64,000 bases of DNA from positions 63,658,001-63,722,000 of the forward strand of contig OY856411.1 in the NCBI GenBank assembly GCA_963693085.1, read 5' to 3'. Origin of the DNA: Alisma plantago-aquatica (taxonomy: Eukaryota > Streptophyta > Magnoliopsida > Alismatales > Alismataceae). Of this stretch, positions 10,362-23,242 are shown piece by piece; the stretch's first letter is position 1; each line of letters begins with the position of its first letter. The notes below the pieces were generated by a model. That model ran no database searches and was not told the DNA's origin. It worked only from the letters and a program-made list of their open reading frames with translations. The position numbers and the translations under genes are program-made.

Positions 10362-13300
10362 CAAATGATCACATATCACAATCATTTCTTTGTCTAGCAT
10401 TTTTCCAAACCATAGGATTATTTTTTCCCACAACAATTATTTGAAATCAAACTAAATTGTACAATAATAGTTTTGTTCATTGTAGTGTGGGATTAGATAA
10501 TACTAGTAAATTGGACAAAAATCAATCTAGCTCACTCTTGACATTGATACAAAATGAATTGACATTTCCTTTTTTGTAGAGCGTGACTCGTCAAATAGTC
10601 TCTTTATTACTTAAAGAGTCACCTAGTAATCTCTTCTTCTATATAGTTTTGAAGAGGGTTGACGTTGCAACTCCTTGCTAGCATACTATTGGGAGACACA
10701 TCTTATAGATCCTATTCACACATGAAACTATGTGAATGGTCTGGATCCTTTCTCAAAGGAATGCTATTTTCCTAAAGAAATGTGTGTTAACATGTACCAT
10801 GTCCTCTCATATTACCATTTCTAAATTTGAATTACACTCTCTTGTTTGTTTTGAATAGATTTAATCCCAACATTCTCCCTTGGAATGGAAGACTTTTTTC
10901 TTGAAAAGCATATTTTTCATAGTAAGAAGTCAATATTATTTAATGTCCTAAGGATTTATTTAGATTTTGAATCATCCCCTTATTCAGTGATCATGTCATG
11001 GCTACCATATTTTGTATCATTTTATCTTCCTCCTTTTTTATAATGGTATTATTATGCAATATATGATCATCAATATAGATTCTATAATTTGACTCAATGT
11101 ACCATAATACAATCTATTTTCAAGGATTAGTACTTCATCTATGCCATACAAGATTTTGATCTACTTCACATTTTTTAGAGCTTAAAAAAAATTCACCAAG
11201 TAAGCCCATATTTTCTTCAAGTTGATTTAAGTGAAATGTATTGAAGGTAGCTAACATTTTTTGTTGTCAATTGAATTCAGTTTAAACTAACACAAAAATT
11301 TCTTTAAACAAATACTAAAACATGTCATGGCTCAAGCTAGATTTTTCTTAAACAATTATTATCAAACTTGAACCCAAAACAAGTTGTAGAATTTGTTACA
11401 TATGCCCTTTGTTTATGTGTCTAATAGGGTTAATGTTCTTACACCTCTATTCCAAATCTTGATTGTGTGGTTTATAAGGATACACATCCTAAGAAAAATA
11501 AGTAGGTTGTGAATCATATTATGACAAATGTAAACTTTTTAGAACTCTTATTTTCATGAATTATGGGGTTTTACACGTCCCATTGTTTGTTTATAAAGAA
11601 TGATATGTAGGTCTCATTTGTCTTTCTTCTTTGGAACAATCCATGCACAAATTGTTGTTGATAAATATTATCTGATGTAATTATAAGTTCTTATAGTAAG
11701 TTTTCCTTCACAAACATGACACCGTTTCAGACTAATGTAGATATAAATCAATGAAATCCTCTCCATTTCAATTATCACTAAGGTCATGAAATACAATCAT
11801 TGTTTTTCTCATTCTTAAGTGGAAATGATAAAGAATATTTTCCTCGCCTCCATCCACTCTCACTATATTGTGCTATATGTATTCCTCTCTCAAAGTTACA
11901 TGGTACAATGATTCAGTCTATATGATAAATGTAATATTCCATTTATTTAGCCATCCATTACCACTTTTCATTTGATGCCTCACTCACCCCAATTTATCTT
12001 GCCCTCCAACATCTTTCCTACTATATAAATCCTAGGCACATCTGGATATTGTGTCCTTAATGTTGACTATGACAATGTGTCAATTATGAAGGTCATTTGG
12101 CCTACCCATTATGATCCTTGTGTTTTATTATAGGAAATATAATTCTAGTTACATAGATTTCTTAGGAGATAAAAGGAATTGGAGAGCAAAATCTTCATAA
12201 CCTATTTTTAGAGAGAAATAAATAAACCAAATATGGGTGCAAAATGTAATATTTGGACCATTCGAGTAAGTGTATCCACTTGTGATATGAGAGGTGAAAG
12301 TAACCTTGCATTACCTAAAACCAATTTTGTAGATATATTTTTAAAAAGTGCATCATATAAGAGAGAGAAAATTAGTGAAAAGGGTGAAAAGAGACATTTT
12401 GTTATCGATTGATTAGGTCGTCAGATGGAGGACACAAAATTCCTATCATAGTCCATATATTTCTCATTTTTTCATACGCTATCTAGTGCTATCCTTTGCT
12501 AGGACCATATTAATTTGTAAGAGAGGGTATTATAGATTGAGGCATAAATGTAATAGGATAAAGAGAGGAACACGGGGAAAATAAAATGGACACATTTTTG
12601 TAACTTGTCTGAATCTATATATAGTCTAGAACCTCATTTTCTATTGAATTTTTGTTTATATTAGTTTTATTCCTCTTTCTTAGATTATATAATCTTAGGG
12701 AGTTAGTGGTTATTATAATTATAATGTGCTAATAATTATCGTATCATATGAGGTTTACTGATAGAAAAATAAAAGTGTTCCATGTAGGAATATTTTTACA
12801 AATATGCCAATTAATAAGATTTTTCCTTAACATGACACTCTAGAATATTATTAAGTCTAGTTGAGAAAAGAAATAGATAAATATGTATTAATATATCAAA
12901 TTGACTAAAATAGAATAAAAGAATTAAATATAAACTTATCATATAAGTAAAGAAATAGGTTAGCAAACATTCCCAAAAAGAGAAATTGGTGATAAAAATA
13001 GATTTTTTCACATCTTAAGTACTCTATGTATCTAAGTTCATGTCATTTGGACATTCTTTGCTCCCCCAAATTAATTTATGAGATAGGTATACTAATCTAT
13101 CTAGGTTTAATTGATTAAATTGCTAATTGCATCGAGTTGACCAAAGTTCCTTATTTTGTCTATCATATGACCCATTTTTTGTGTGTGAAAAACAAACTCT
13201 CCGTGCCTCATCCATCAAATTGGACAATTGGGCCATCATTTTATATCTCACACTTGCCTATCCTCTGTCAAGAAATTTGTAATTCTCTTATTCTCCCTAC

Positions 13301-14040
13301 ATTGAGGTTCTCACCTCGTGATTTCTTCATCATTTGACTCCCATCTCCATTTCAAGTTTAAGGGTTTTAGTGCATGTCTGTGAATGTCCAAAAACCCTTT
13401 TGCCCCCCACTACACAAAAACCTCCAAAAGTTCCACCTCTCATCTACTAAAAATACCATAGCTACATAACTACTCAAAAATAAAATCAAACTCCTCTTTC
13501 ACCTCCTAGAACCCTCATTGTGCCTATGAGACCATGTGTTGACCTGGCGTGATCATGTTTATTCTCTAATCATTGGAGTTCTGCCACGAAAACATACACC
13601 ACCAACAACCAATTGCTTGTGTAGTGAGAATCCCTACTGCAACCTATTCCTTTCTATGATTTTAGTTTTGTATGGCTTTTTCCTAGTTATTTCCAAAAAC
13701 TCTACTCCCCTCAACTCTTCAACTTGACTTTTGAAAAGAAAATTGGAGGTCCCCAAACTCTACAAACTATGCTAAAATCATTGCAGTTTTAGAGGAGCTT
13801 TGAAATGTGTTGGGTGTTAAAAGTTGGGGTTGTATTGTCATTTTCAAATGTAAATTTTCTCTTAAATATGCAATCAATGTCATATGAATTTTGTCATGTC
13901 TATCCTTTTTCGATGTTGTTCACAACTGGACATCTTCTCTGAGGCTCACCAATGTTGATCCTGCCATCTCTAGATACTCCTCACCACTTTTTTCACCTCA
14001 TCAAACTCCTCCTCCTACTTAGTTGTAAGATCTTATGCTC
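9970..14040. other. AT-rich stretch without a recognised gene
   Basis: About 4 kb with only short chance ORFs. It holds a (CA)n(TA)n microsatellite at about 10307-10359. The style (very AT-rich, stop-rich) suggests decayed retroelement sequence, but I found no motif that proves it. Confidence 0.5.
10307..10359. repeat. (CA)n(TA)n microsatellite
   Basis: CA dinucleotides followed by a TA run. Confidence 0.95.
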
Positions 14041-14119
14041 CTTGCTCTAACAGCCCCCAGGCCTTGAGCTTAGTCTTGTTGAGACAATTGTAGTCTTGGA
14101 AGCACTCTAGGATGGGATC

Positions 14120-14223
14120 CCAAGTGTGAGGCAAGTGGGAACATCCTGGATTGGAGATCTAAAATCCCAACCACAACATGTGAGGCAAGCAGGAGAACCC
14201 TAGATTGGAGGTCTAAAATCCCG
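14120..14223. repeat. Degenerate tandem duplication next to an integrase fragment
   Basis: The block GTGAGGCAAG(T/C)(G/A)GGA, then a variable six-base segment, then CCTGGATTGGAG / CCTAGATTGGAG and TCTAAAATCCC, occurs twice in a row (from about 14129 and 14180). It adjoins the minus-strand gypsy integrase remnant. Confidence 0.7.
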
Positions 14224-14224
14224 A

Positions 14225-14330
14225 CCATAAAGTCGATGACGGAGGATCAATCCTCCTCATAACATTTGTATAGTCCTCTCAGACTGGCCATCTGTCTATG
14301 GGTGGAACATTGTACTAAACCTCAGCTGCG
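14225..14330 (-). pseudogene. Ty3/gypsy integrase fragment
   Basis: Minus-strand reading gives STMFHP, a stop, then TDGQSERTIQML. This is the conserved FHPQTDGQSERT block of Ty3/gypsy integrases; the Gln of HPQ has become TAG. The fragment is only about 35 codons and stops soon after. It lies about 1.7 kb downstream, on the same strand, of the primer binding site at 16030-16041, so it probably belongs to that element, with most of gag-pol deleted or scrambled. Confidence 0.8.
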
Positions 14331-14369
14331 TACCCATTCAACAAAAGAGGATTGCGAGTTGGATTTTGG

Positions 14370-14910
14370 AATATTGACTCTTTGATATGGAAATCTTTGG
14401 AGACAGTGGATATAGTGACGAGAAAAAAGTTAGTATAGCTTGTTTGTAGGAATTCAAGTGGATAAGGGAACATTATAGATAGACTGGAGACACAAGATAC
14501 AAAATCTGGTATACAAGTATTGACAAACATAGAAATGGCGTAGGAATTATTGTTGATAAGATTTTGAAGTATGGTGTGTGTCAAGATCACAAGAATGGGC
14601 GATAGAATCATAGCTATCAAGGTTTTTATTGGAAGAAATATTTTTAACATTATTAGCACCTATACCCCCCCAAGTTGGCTTTAACGAGGAGGCTAAGAAG
14701 GATTTTTAGGATGACATGGATAAATTGATGTAGGGAATATTGAGAGAGAAGAAGATCATTATTGGGAGTGATTTAAATGGCCATTTCGGGATACACATGT
14801 TGGGTATGAGAGAGTTCATGGTAATTTTTGATATGGTAGTAGAAATGGAGAAGGAGAATGGATATTAGACTTTGCAGTTGCATATGAGGTTAGATGATTA
14901 CAACTTAGGG
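14370..14910 (+). pseudogene. RTE-type LINE endonuclease domain fragment
   Basis: Plus-strand readings across frames give VSIACL(stop)EFKW, then RYKIWYTSIDKHRNGVGIIV, then GDRIIAIKVFIG and FNIISTYTPPSW, then KIIIGSDLNGHFG and later EWILDFAVAYE. These are, in order, the conserved blocks of the exonuclease-endonuclease-phosphatase domain found in plant RTE-type LINEs, often annotated as craniofacial development protein 2-like. Several stops and frameshifts make it non-functional. Only the 5' endonuclease part is present; the reverse transcriptase is missing. Confidence 0.82.
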
Positions 14911-16029
14911 TTTAGGTTAACATGATCATTATTATTCACCTATACCTTCTTAGGATGCATTAAGTCCAAGGTTAGACTACAATTATCTTGCCCATTATAT
15001 CATTAAGGCTTATTGGTTTATGACATGGTCAACATCATGCTTATCCACTATTAATATTAAAACGTGAGTTACTTTTCTTATGTGCATTAGATATTCATTA
15101 GGGTTCAAACATATGAACTATTCATTAGATGATCGTTATATGTTCTTTTGGATACTAAGAAACATGTGGTTACAACTATAACTTGTTTGGTTAAAACTAA
15201 GGATTCAAGCACACTAACTTCGTAATTATGGAGTTAGGGTTTTTAAAGTTAGAGTAGCTAGATTTTAGTATGTTATAGGACTCCATTCCCTTAAAATGGA
15301 TTTCATCCTCAAAATCAAAATACCTAAAAATCATCAAACAAACTACTCTCCACCGACCTACCAAGACAAACTAATCTAGAGCTAAAATGGTGAGTCTAAC
15401 TACACCATGTACAAGACCAACATGCTTCCACTCCTCACTCTGATTGATTACTAAACACCAAACTTCAAAGTCTAGGTTCTAGGGATAACTATCCAAACAT
15501 GTGGTTCTATGGGTCATAAGGGAACTATATTGGGTATCCATCCTCAAACAAGTCATTACACCTGGGAGACTAGTTCAACAGATTAGCGCCCCTAAAGATA
15601 AATCATGTATATGTCTAAGGCTACTATTTCCTAAAAGAATGCTATTTTGAACAATTCATATCACCTCAGGCTAGGCTGGTATCATATGGATTTGGGAGTT
15701 CTCGTAAACCAAGCTAGTGATGTGGAGGAAAATCTTGACAGCCCCTGAACCCTGATCCTTTCTAGACACCTCTGCTTTCAACTTCATGTCCTAGTAGCTG
15801 CCTAAAAGCCAAGCTAAACAACCTCAAGTTACTATGGTTACTTATGCATCTTTTAGTTATAAGTATTTTAGGAATTTATTCATTATTATTTTAATGTGAA
15901 ACTATAGGATCCTAAATCAACCCTTCATCATCTATTGATCAACTCTAGGGAAAACATGTCACTTAAAGGTAAGGCAAGTATTCTAACTAGGGAGACAAAA
16001 TTGAAATAGTCAGATTTTGACTACCATGA
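14911..16029 (-). mobile_element. Leader/gag region of a gypsy element, not readable as protein
   Basis: On minus this follows the primer binding site, where a leader and gag are expected. I could not recognise gag motifs. The stretch is stop-rich and probably rearranged. Confidence 0.35.
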
Positions 16030-16041
16030 GCTCTGATACCA
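16030..16041 (-). other. tRNA-Met primer binding site of a gypsy element
   Basis: On minus the sequence is TGGTATCAGAGC, the usual complement of the initiator-Met tRNA 3' end used by plant LTR elements. It follows directly on the LTR end CCTTACAACA. This fixes the LTR end at 16042 and the element orientation as minus. Confidence 0.9.
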
Positions 16042-18570
16042 TGTTGTAAGGAGTGGGATCCACTCCCTACTAAAAAAATTGAAGAATTAACATCCATTCC
16101 AAACACACTCAAAGGTATGTTGGAATAGGTATAAGTTTTCCAAATTTATTATAATGGTATGTAAAAGACTAAAGTGTAGCAGTGGAATTAAACAAATGAC
16201 TATATTGAATTTTCACAAAAGATTACAAAAGTATATCATAATCTCCCACAAGGGTTTACATGTATGATACAACATAAGGATCTAAGTAGAGGGAAGTCTA
16301 AACTACTTCAAATCTATCTCCAAGCAACATCTCCAAGAGCTAGGTCCATGTTGGAAGCTATGTTCTCCTTGGTCATGTTCAACACCTCGATCTAAACCTG
16401 GGTGGTTGGAAAATCACCCAGTAAGAGAGAGAAATACAAGGTATGTGTCAAATAATGAACAAGAACAAAAGATAAGGAACTAATATGAAAGTAAAGGCTA
16501 AGATTTCATCATAAGATGAACAAAACAAGAGTATGATGCTATATTTAAAAGAAACTTGCCATTAACAATTATATTGAAAATGTTTTGCATGTAAAATAAT
16601 TATGTCTACCTAACTAAGTAGGGTTGAGGCACCTACTGGACCTCTAACCTATAGTTGAGGGGAGAATAACATTCCTAGTCACCTACACAATTATATAGGG
16701 GAGAATAAAAACATTCCCCATGGCGATTAAATACATGCCCTCTGTGGGTGGTTGTATATAAGTACCACTACTTTAAATTAAGTAGAATACAAATCTACAT
16801 GCTAAAAAGTAGTCATGGCAAGATTAGTCATAATATTCAATAAGCATGGCGGTGGGGTATAAGACCCAAACAAGAAGAAATTATAATCTGATTTGAGGCA
16901 TGAACAACATTAGGATTCAAGAATAGAAGATTTAGGGTTCATTTAAGCCTCATTAGGGAAATATAGGGTTTGGATGCAATTATCCCAACATAGGGTGTAA
17001 GGAATGCACATACCTCTCTTACTGATATCAATTACTAACTTTCACCACTTTAATTGAGTCCAAGTTCCACTTTGCATATTTTTAATGTATTAACATGTAT
17101 TAGAGTACATAGTGCACATTAATGTATAGAAACCCTAATTTCATAACTTTTTAGCAAATTTTAGATTTAGCTTTTGAAAATATCACCAATGATCTTATTA
17201 GGTTCTCCAGATGAATAAAACATATTTTTATGTTAATTCTGGAGTCATAATGATTAAGATGTAATTTTTATGGATTTTATGCATCAAATTCGTTTTACAA
17301 AAATCACCCTTCGTTAAACCATGAAATAAGAACTTTAAAATATTTCTATTAGATATAGATTAATTTTTCAATTCCAAAACATATTTATTTGTCAAATTTG
17401 GATAAACAGATTATAAGATATGAATTTTTCAATATTGATCAATAGGAAATTGCCACATCATCAAACCGATCAAGATAAGCAAAGAGAGAGAGAGAGAGAG
17501 AAAGATAGAACACCATTTGACCCAAGGCCAGATTTGAAGTTGCATAAGCAACCAACTAGAGCTTCTAGAGAAGGTAAAACAACAAGAAACCAAAACCCTA
17601 GAAGAACATAGTAAAAAGATATGGAGATCATCGATTTTAAACATAGAAGCATGAGTTTTAAGCATGTAGTAAGCAATATATGAGAAGGGGGTTAACTAAT
17701 CTTGCCTCTAGGAAGGTAAGAAGGTCCAAACAGAAAGGATCCCAAGATTAGAAGGTCTGGTTGCTCCAAGCCAAGCTCCTTTCTTGAGCAAAGATCACCT
17801 TCCCCACTTTAGAGGTGCAAACCCTAGCAAAAGAGCATGGAGATGAGATGTTTTAGAGTTCTAGGTGGAGTTTTACCATGGAGAGTCATGGTTTTGACCT
17901 AGACGAAGGTGGGAGTAACACTAACAACATAAAAATAGGGAAGGAAAGGAGGATACTTACTAGTTTTGGTCAAAATCACCAAGGAGGAGCTTAACAAATC
18001 CTAAATAGAGAAATTTGGAACCCTAGGAGCCTTCTTCACCAAGGTAGGAACCCTCTTTTATCGTCGGACAACAACTTTGTGGCCAAATATGGAAGGAATG
18101 ATTCTCTAAGCTAGAGGAAAGAGAAGGAGAGGATTTCTTCTTGGATTGGGAGGTGGGAAGGGGTAGGCATGGCTTTATAAAGAAGGGGGCAAGCATGAGG
18201 TGTCTATGGGACTTTCCATGTGTCCTTAGGCTAAGGCTTCATGTCCATGCAAGAGGACAGCTCATAGAGACTTCTTGTATATCCAAGGTCGATCCTAAAA
18301 GCCCATGGAGGCTTCTAGGCCATCCCCACCGTCCTCCAAACAAAAAAATAACCCCATTGGTTGATAGCTTTTAAAGAAGCTCATTTATAAAGAGGGTAAT
18401 CCCTATAATGCCCTTGGAGAGAAACACCTTCAAACCAAGGTGCAACCAGGTGCCCCATGGTTCAAAATCTCAAGAATGGTAAGGGAATATCTAAGGATTA
18501 AAATTTAGGTGATAATTTGCAAAGCAAACCTCCCAATTGGGTAAATTCCATAAAAGTCTAGAATGTACCT
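16042..18570 (-). mobile_element. Gypsy family-A LTR, minus copy
   Basis: Reads on minus into ...GGAGTGGGATCC and CCTTACAACA, followed by the primer site. About 2.5 kb is a close inverted copy of 43130-45653: shared blocks include GTAGGCATGG, the AG/CT microsatellite at 17478-17502, and GTTGGAATAGGTATAA. Its 5' part differs from the plus copy. Upstream of GTTTGCAAGTTATGC it joins a segment that also occurs at 53640-54180, instead of the TGTTATAACA start seen at 42744. So the start of this LTR is unclear, or the copy is recombinant. Confidence 0.8.
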
Positions 18571-19090
18571 AAAATTGCATAACTTGCAAACACCATTTAG
18601 GGTTCTAGCTTCTACATTGGCCTAGGTGTGTTTATACTTCCATGATTGAGATTTTGTATTTCAACAATTTGAGACAACATCATTTTTCAACATCATGATT
18701 TCGTGCTCAAAATCGATGGAAGGTCCCACCCCAGCGCACGTGGATATTAACCCCAAGTCATGAATTGGGTGAGTCAACATAATCATTGTTACAACTTTTT
18801 TGAGATTCAGGAACATGAAAGTGATCAATCATATATCAAAGGTGATCTCAACATCGAAACAGAGTGATTGTAGGAGCCAAGTCAATATCAAGATCAATAA
18901 TCATGAGTCAAGATTTCAAAAAACAATGTCGAGAGTCATGTTTGGACATCAAAGTTATAGGTCCAAAAATTTCTAAACTAAGGTTTAGATTCCTATTTAG
19001 ACCTATAGCTGACCATTCATCCATATACTACAATTGAGCAACATTTCAAGCATTATTTGTGCAACATTTCGAGATATCAGTAGCTTGGAC
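18571..19090 (-). mobile_element. Gypsy segment shared with 53640-54180
   Basis: On minus it matches the plus strand at 53640-54180 in order: GAAATGTTGC, AATAATGCTTGAAATGTTGC, TTGGCTCCTACA, GGGTGGGACCTTCCAT and TGTCTCAAATTGTTGAAATA. It is non-coding. It probably represents the 3' untranslated part of a gypsy interior or a divergent LTR; I cannot decide which. Confidence 0.7.
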
Positions 19091-19149
19091 TGGTTCTACC
19101 CACCTCAATGCTACCTAGAAATAAATATTATTACTTTTTGTCAAATCAA

Positions 19150-19275
19150 CCTCCATCTATCATAAATCATGTCCTCATATACAATCATGCCCCCTATACA
19201 CTCTAAATAGATCAACCACAAAGTCTATGGTTACATGATCCCATTTTCAAATAGATAAGGGTAAAGGTAACAAAT
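19150..19275 (-). pseudogene. Ty3/gypsy integrase core fragment
   Basis: Minus-strand reading gives DLLPLPLSI, a stop, then KWDHVTIDFVVDLFRVYRG. This matches the block LPIPEWKW(E/D)HITMDFV.GLPR at the start of the gypsy integrase core, including the first catalytic Asp (the D of IDFV). Stops and the loss of the following block show that it is dead. It lies upstream, on the same strand, of the family-A LTR. Confidence 0.8.
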
Positions 19276-20508
19276 CACAAATTATCTCTTGTTCTTTGCC
19301 TTCACATACTATGAAAGACTTTGGATACATGATCCATTGCATATCTCTTTTTCCCATTCCATGAGCACAACTTTGTCAACCTATTTAATATTTCTATATT
19401 ACATTGGTGCATATCATATATACAAAAGTGAGATTTTCCAGCTCAATATTCATCGAGTCATTTTAGTCAATAAGACAAACCATATGATGAAAATGTGGAG
19501 GACCATCCTTAGATAAATGAAGAATCTTAGATTTCCCATCATTCATCTATATGTCACTATCATATGTGAGTGAAACTCAACATTGTAATTCCTTGGTTGT
19601 ATGATCTAGTACATGTTGATATTTAATTGAGAATGACAATCCCCAATTTGAGAGATCCATCTTCCTATGCAACAATTTCATATACTAATGTATATTCCAT
19701 CTGAAACATGCTACAAAATACAACTACATTGTAGGTATAGAAGAAGATGACTTCTAGTCTAGTGCATTAACAACCAATTTGGCTTTGCTGGAATGATAGC
19801 CTATTATGTGGCCCTAGTCTTTAATGAGCTCTATCCATATACATTGCCATTAATTGAGATATTTTCCTTCCATTTTCAAAAATCACACTCCTCATGCTTC
19901 TTTTTTGTCTAGGAGTATAAGTAGTTACCTTTCCTTCATATATTGAAACATAACCAAGCCATAAAAAATATAGATAACAAAATCTTATCAATTTCATATC
20001 TTCTTTTGCATCATTAAGTATGAAATGTTGTTTATATTTAGAAACTTTGAGGATTTTGAAACCACCACTTTATGTATCACTTTTTAATTTCAGTCATTAA
20101 ATAAAATTTTAGTTAAAGACACCAATTTTAATGGATATTTAGTTTTAATTAATAAAGTTAATTGTCATTCTAGTTGCCAATTTATTAAGCTTTATCTTCA
20201 CAATGATTTTTCCAAAAGCTATACTATTGTAGAAAATATTAGGGCCTATGATTTGCATTATTTTACTATAAGATAAGAAAATTACCAGTAACATTCATTG
20301 CATACTCATTCTCCCACTTGCATATCAGGAATCCATGATCTACATAATGTACTATTGTGAAAAGACACAATTTTCTATGCTTCTTCTTGCAATGGAAATA
20401 ACTTTAGACATTTTCTAAGGAAATTTAAATATCATTTATACCACCTTACACGATGTCTTCAGGATTGCAATATTTTTAGTCAAAAACTAATTTATAAGAG
20501 ATGTTCAT
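19276..20508. other. AT-rich stretch without a recognised gene
   Basis: Short ORFs only. It may include more of the minus-strand gypsy interior upstream of the integrase fragment, but no motif is clear. Confidence 0.5.
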
Positions 20509-23242
20509 AAAATACCTTCAGTTATAAGTAAATCCTAAAACTCTGAAGTTATCAAAAATCTGAAATAGCCCCTCTATTCTTAACCCCATCCAGTTGTTGC
20601 TTTTTTCTGCTTTTCAAAAATATTGTTATGCGTAATGTATTAAATTTATCTAATAATTAACTTTATATTTTAATTTACGTGCTTTCTTTATAATTCTCTT
20701 ACATACCACACATATTTTTTTATTTGTTTGGGTCAGAGAAATATCTAAATTTGTAAATAGCAGTCTAATTTAGACCATGGACCTAGTTTGTTTGTAAAAT
20801 ATTAAACCCATATAATGATCAATTTTACAAACATACAATTTTGGTTTATTAGAAGACTAATATTTTTTTGTAAACTGTCTCAGTGGTTATTCTTTTTATT
20901 TATTTGTTCTTTAGTTTATTTCAGCAATAAACCCCCTTAACTTATCAACAAATCTTGAAAACTCAAAGGATTTTGGTTACATCAACAACATATTTCTGAG
21001 TAGGGTTGTTAGTGGTGCGGATATGGTGTGGTGCATAGTAAAACCATAGCCACACCAATTAGCGAAACCAAACATCATATCTGTACCATATCCATTGTGG
21101 TGTTTAATATGAGAAACCATATCCGCACCGTGAAATCCTCGTGGTCAACACAACACACCACACCACACCATATTGTGAACAAATTTCTTCAACCATAACA
21201 AAATTAAACATATACATTATGAAGTTGTACAAAACTAATGGGAATAACAACATAGACAATCTAAAAAATGGATATTTTGTTCATACTAAATAAAAATAAT
21301 TTTTTTTTCATGTAAAAAAACATCATAACTAGTAACTATAAATATAATCTCTTACAACTACACATTCTTTCTCATTCAGATTTCAAATACCATCCTCATC
21401 TAAAATGGCTCATTTAGTCTTTCCCCCACTTATATACATTCCTTTAATTTTCAAACAATCATATTCTATTACAAATTGCTCCTCGAGAGCTCAAGTCTCT
21501 CTTTTCTATTAAGTTGTCGCCCTCATTTTCAAGCATGTAAATTATGTTTCTTTGGTATTTATTTTTGTTTTTATTGAGAGCTAAGTAAGATAATATTTAG
21601 AATTAAACCTAGTGATCTATTTTCCAAGAGAAGGGGTTAAGTTCAAATTATTGGTATAGGTGGTAATACATCATAGACTATTTTAATTAATTATTAAGAA
21701 AGATGATTAATAACAAAAAAATGTCATTAACTATTCTTTATACTCTCTCCTTTTCTCTCTTTCTTCTAACTTCTGATGTTCTTTTCACCTTTCTTTATTT
21801 TTGTTAACTTGATATCATATCCATTAATAATTATCTTTTACTCAATGAACAATAGTTTACTTATAATAATACATTCATTTCTCACTTCAATTATCTACCT
21901 TTGCTTTTATAGTGTTAGATCGAGATTTGTTATGAAATAAGTCAAATAAACATAGTATATAAGATGATTCCTCCAATGATCCTGACTATCTTTACCACTG
22001 TTATACAAATGTCCATATAAGTTTGTGAAAACATACCTAAATATTAAGTAAAAATATATTAAAGTAAAATATATTTGGTTATATTTTGATGTGCAAAGGG
22101 TATATGGATGTTTATTAGGTTTACTAAGAAGAAAATCATGTGTAGTAATTTTTGAATTAGAAATGGTTCTACTTCTCTATACATTAAATTCCATTTATAA
22201 ATAAAGATCTAGCTATCCGTGTGAGAATGAAAACAAATAATATGATTAGGATAATATTCTACTTATATATATAATTAAAATAATTTTTTTTGTAGTTCAT
22301 TATGTATCCATGGTTCTTTCTCCAAGACCATAACTGCACCACACCATAGCTCTTCGAAGAATACATAACCATATCCACACCATAATCATTTGGTGCAATT
22401 TATACGGTGTAAGATTGTGACACAGTTATCTTGATATGATTTTTTCTCAACATTGTTGTCATCCCTATCCCTGAGCTAACAGAAAAAAATAAACTTATTT
22501 TTATTATAATATAAGAGAAAGGTTAGAAATATTGATCTGAACTGACCTGACTAGACTTGGATAAAACCGGAACTGACCGAAATTAAACTAGCGCCAACCA
22601 CATCGACTCAAATGAAGTCAACATAAACTACCCTAAAACTCGAAAAAAAAACATAACATCCCCAAGCTTTTGGATTGGGTTGATGGTTTTGAGTTCCTAA
22701 GTATTCATGTTTTAATATATGTTAATTATTTAAGAAAGTATACATTTCTCAATCAAGCATTATAAAATCAAGTCTGATTACATATCCAACATTCGCAAAA
22801 CAAAATAGTCCAAGTCGGTCGGGTTGTGATGGCGTACTTTCCCGGACCCGAAGTGATATTAATCTAATTTGTTATGTTCATTTAGTGCGAGAAGAAAAAA
22901 ATTGATAACCAAATGGAACATCCAGTGTCATATTTTATTTAATATAAATATACCAGTCATTTGTTCGTAAAAGATTTTTTTAACTATAAACCAGAATCAT
23001 ATAATTTTAGAAAAGATCTTTATGTGGGTTCAACGTTTTGCTGACAATCTAGGTCTAGATAGACTACTATTACAAATTCCAGACCAGATATGAACTAATA
23101 AAATTTCTATTTTTTTACCTATGATATGTAAGAAATTATAATTAAACGGATGTCAACTTGACCGTTGGTAGAGAGGGGTATTTAGGATTTTTTATAACTT
23201 ATAAAATATTCTGGGATTTCCTTATAACTGAGGGTTTTTTTT
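20509..23242. mobile_element. Long-inverted-repeat DNA element split by a hAT-like insertion
   Basis: The left arm (about 20509-20915) and the reverse complement of the right arm (about 22935-23242) match along several hundred bases. They begin CCTTCAGTTATAAGTAAATC versus CCCTCAGTTATAAGGAAATC. Later shared blocks are TAGCAGTCTA / TAGTAGTCTA, TTAAACCCATATAA / TTGAACCCACATAA, and TTTTGGTTTAT / TTCTGGTTTAT. Long inverted arms without coding sequence suggest a Mutator-like non-autonomous element. No clean 9-bp target duplication is visible; both edges share only ATAAAA. Without the inner insertion it would be about 1.26 kb. Confidence 0.68.
21001..22467. mobile_element. hAT-like non-autonomous element, 1.47 kb
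   Basis: The left end is TAGGGTTGTTAGTGG and the right end, reverse complemented, is TAGGGATGACAACAATG, which fits the short (C/T)AGGG(A/T)TG ends of plant hAT elements. The flanks TTTCTGAG (20993-21000) and TCCCTGAG (22468-22475) match at 6 of 8 positions, consistent with an aged 8-bp duplication. Subterminal zones on both sides are rich in GGTGTGG/CCACACC and ATATCC/GGATAT motifs, as expected for transposase-binding repeats. No transposase is encoded. Confidence 0.72.

Noticed and set aside
14315..14659. 114-codon minus-strand ORF
   Set aside because: It is opposite the recognisable RTE endonuclease blocks on plus and has no motif of its own.
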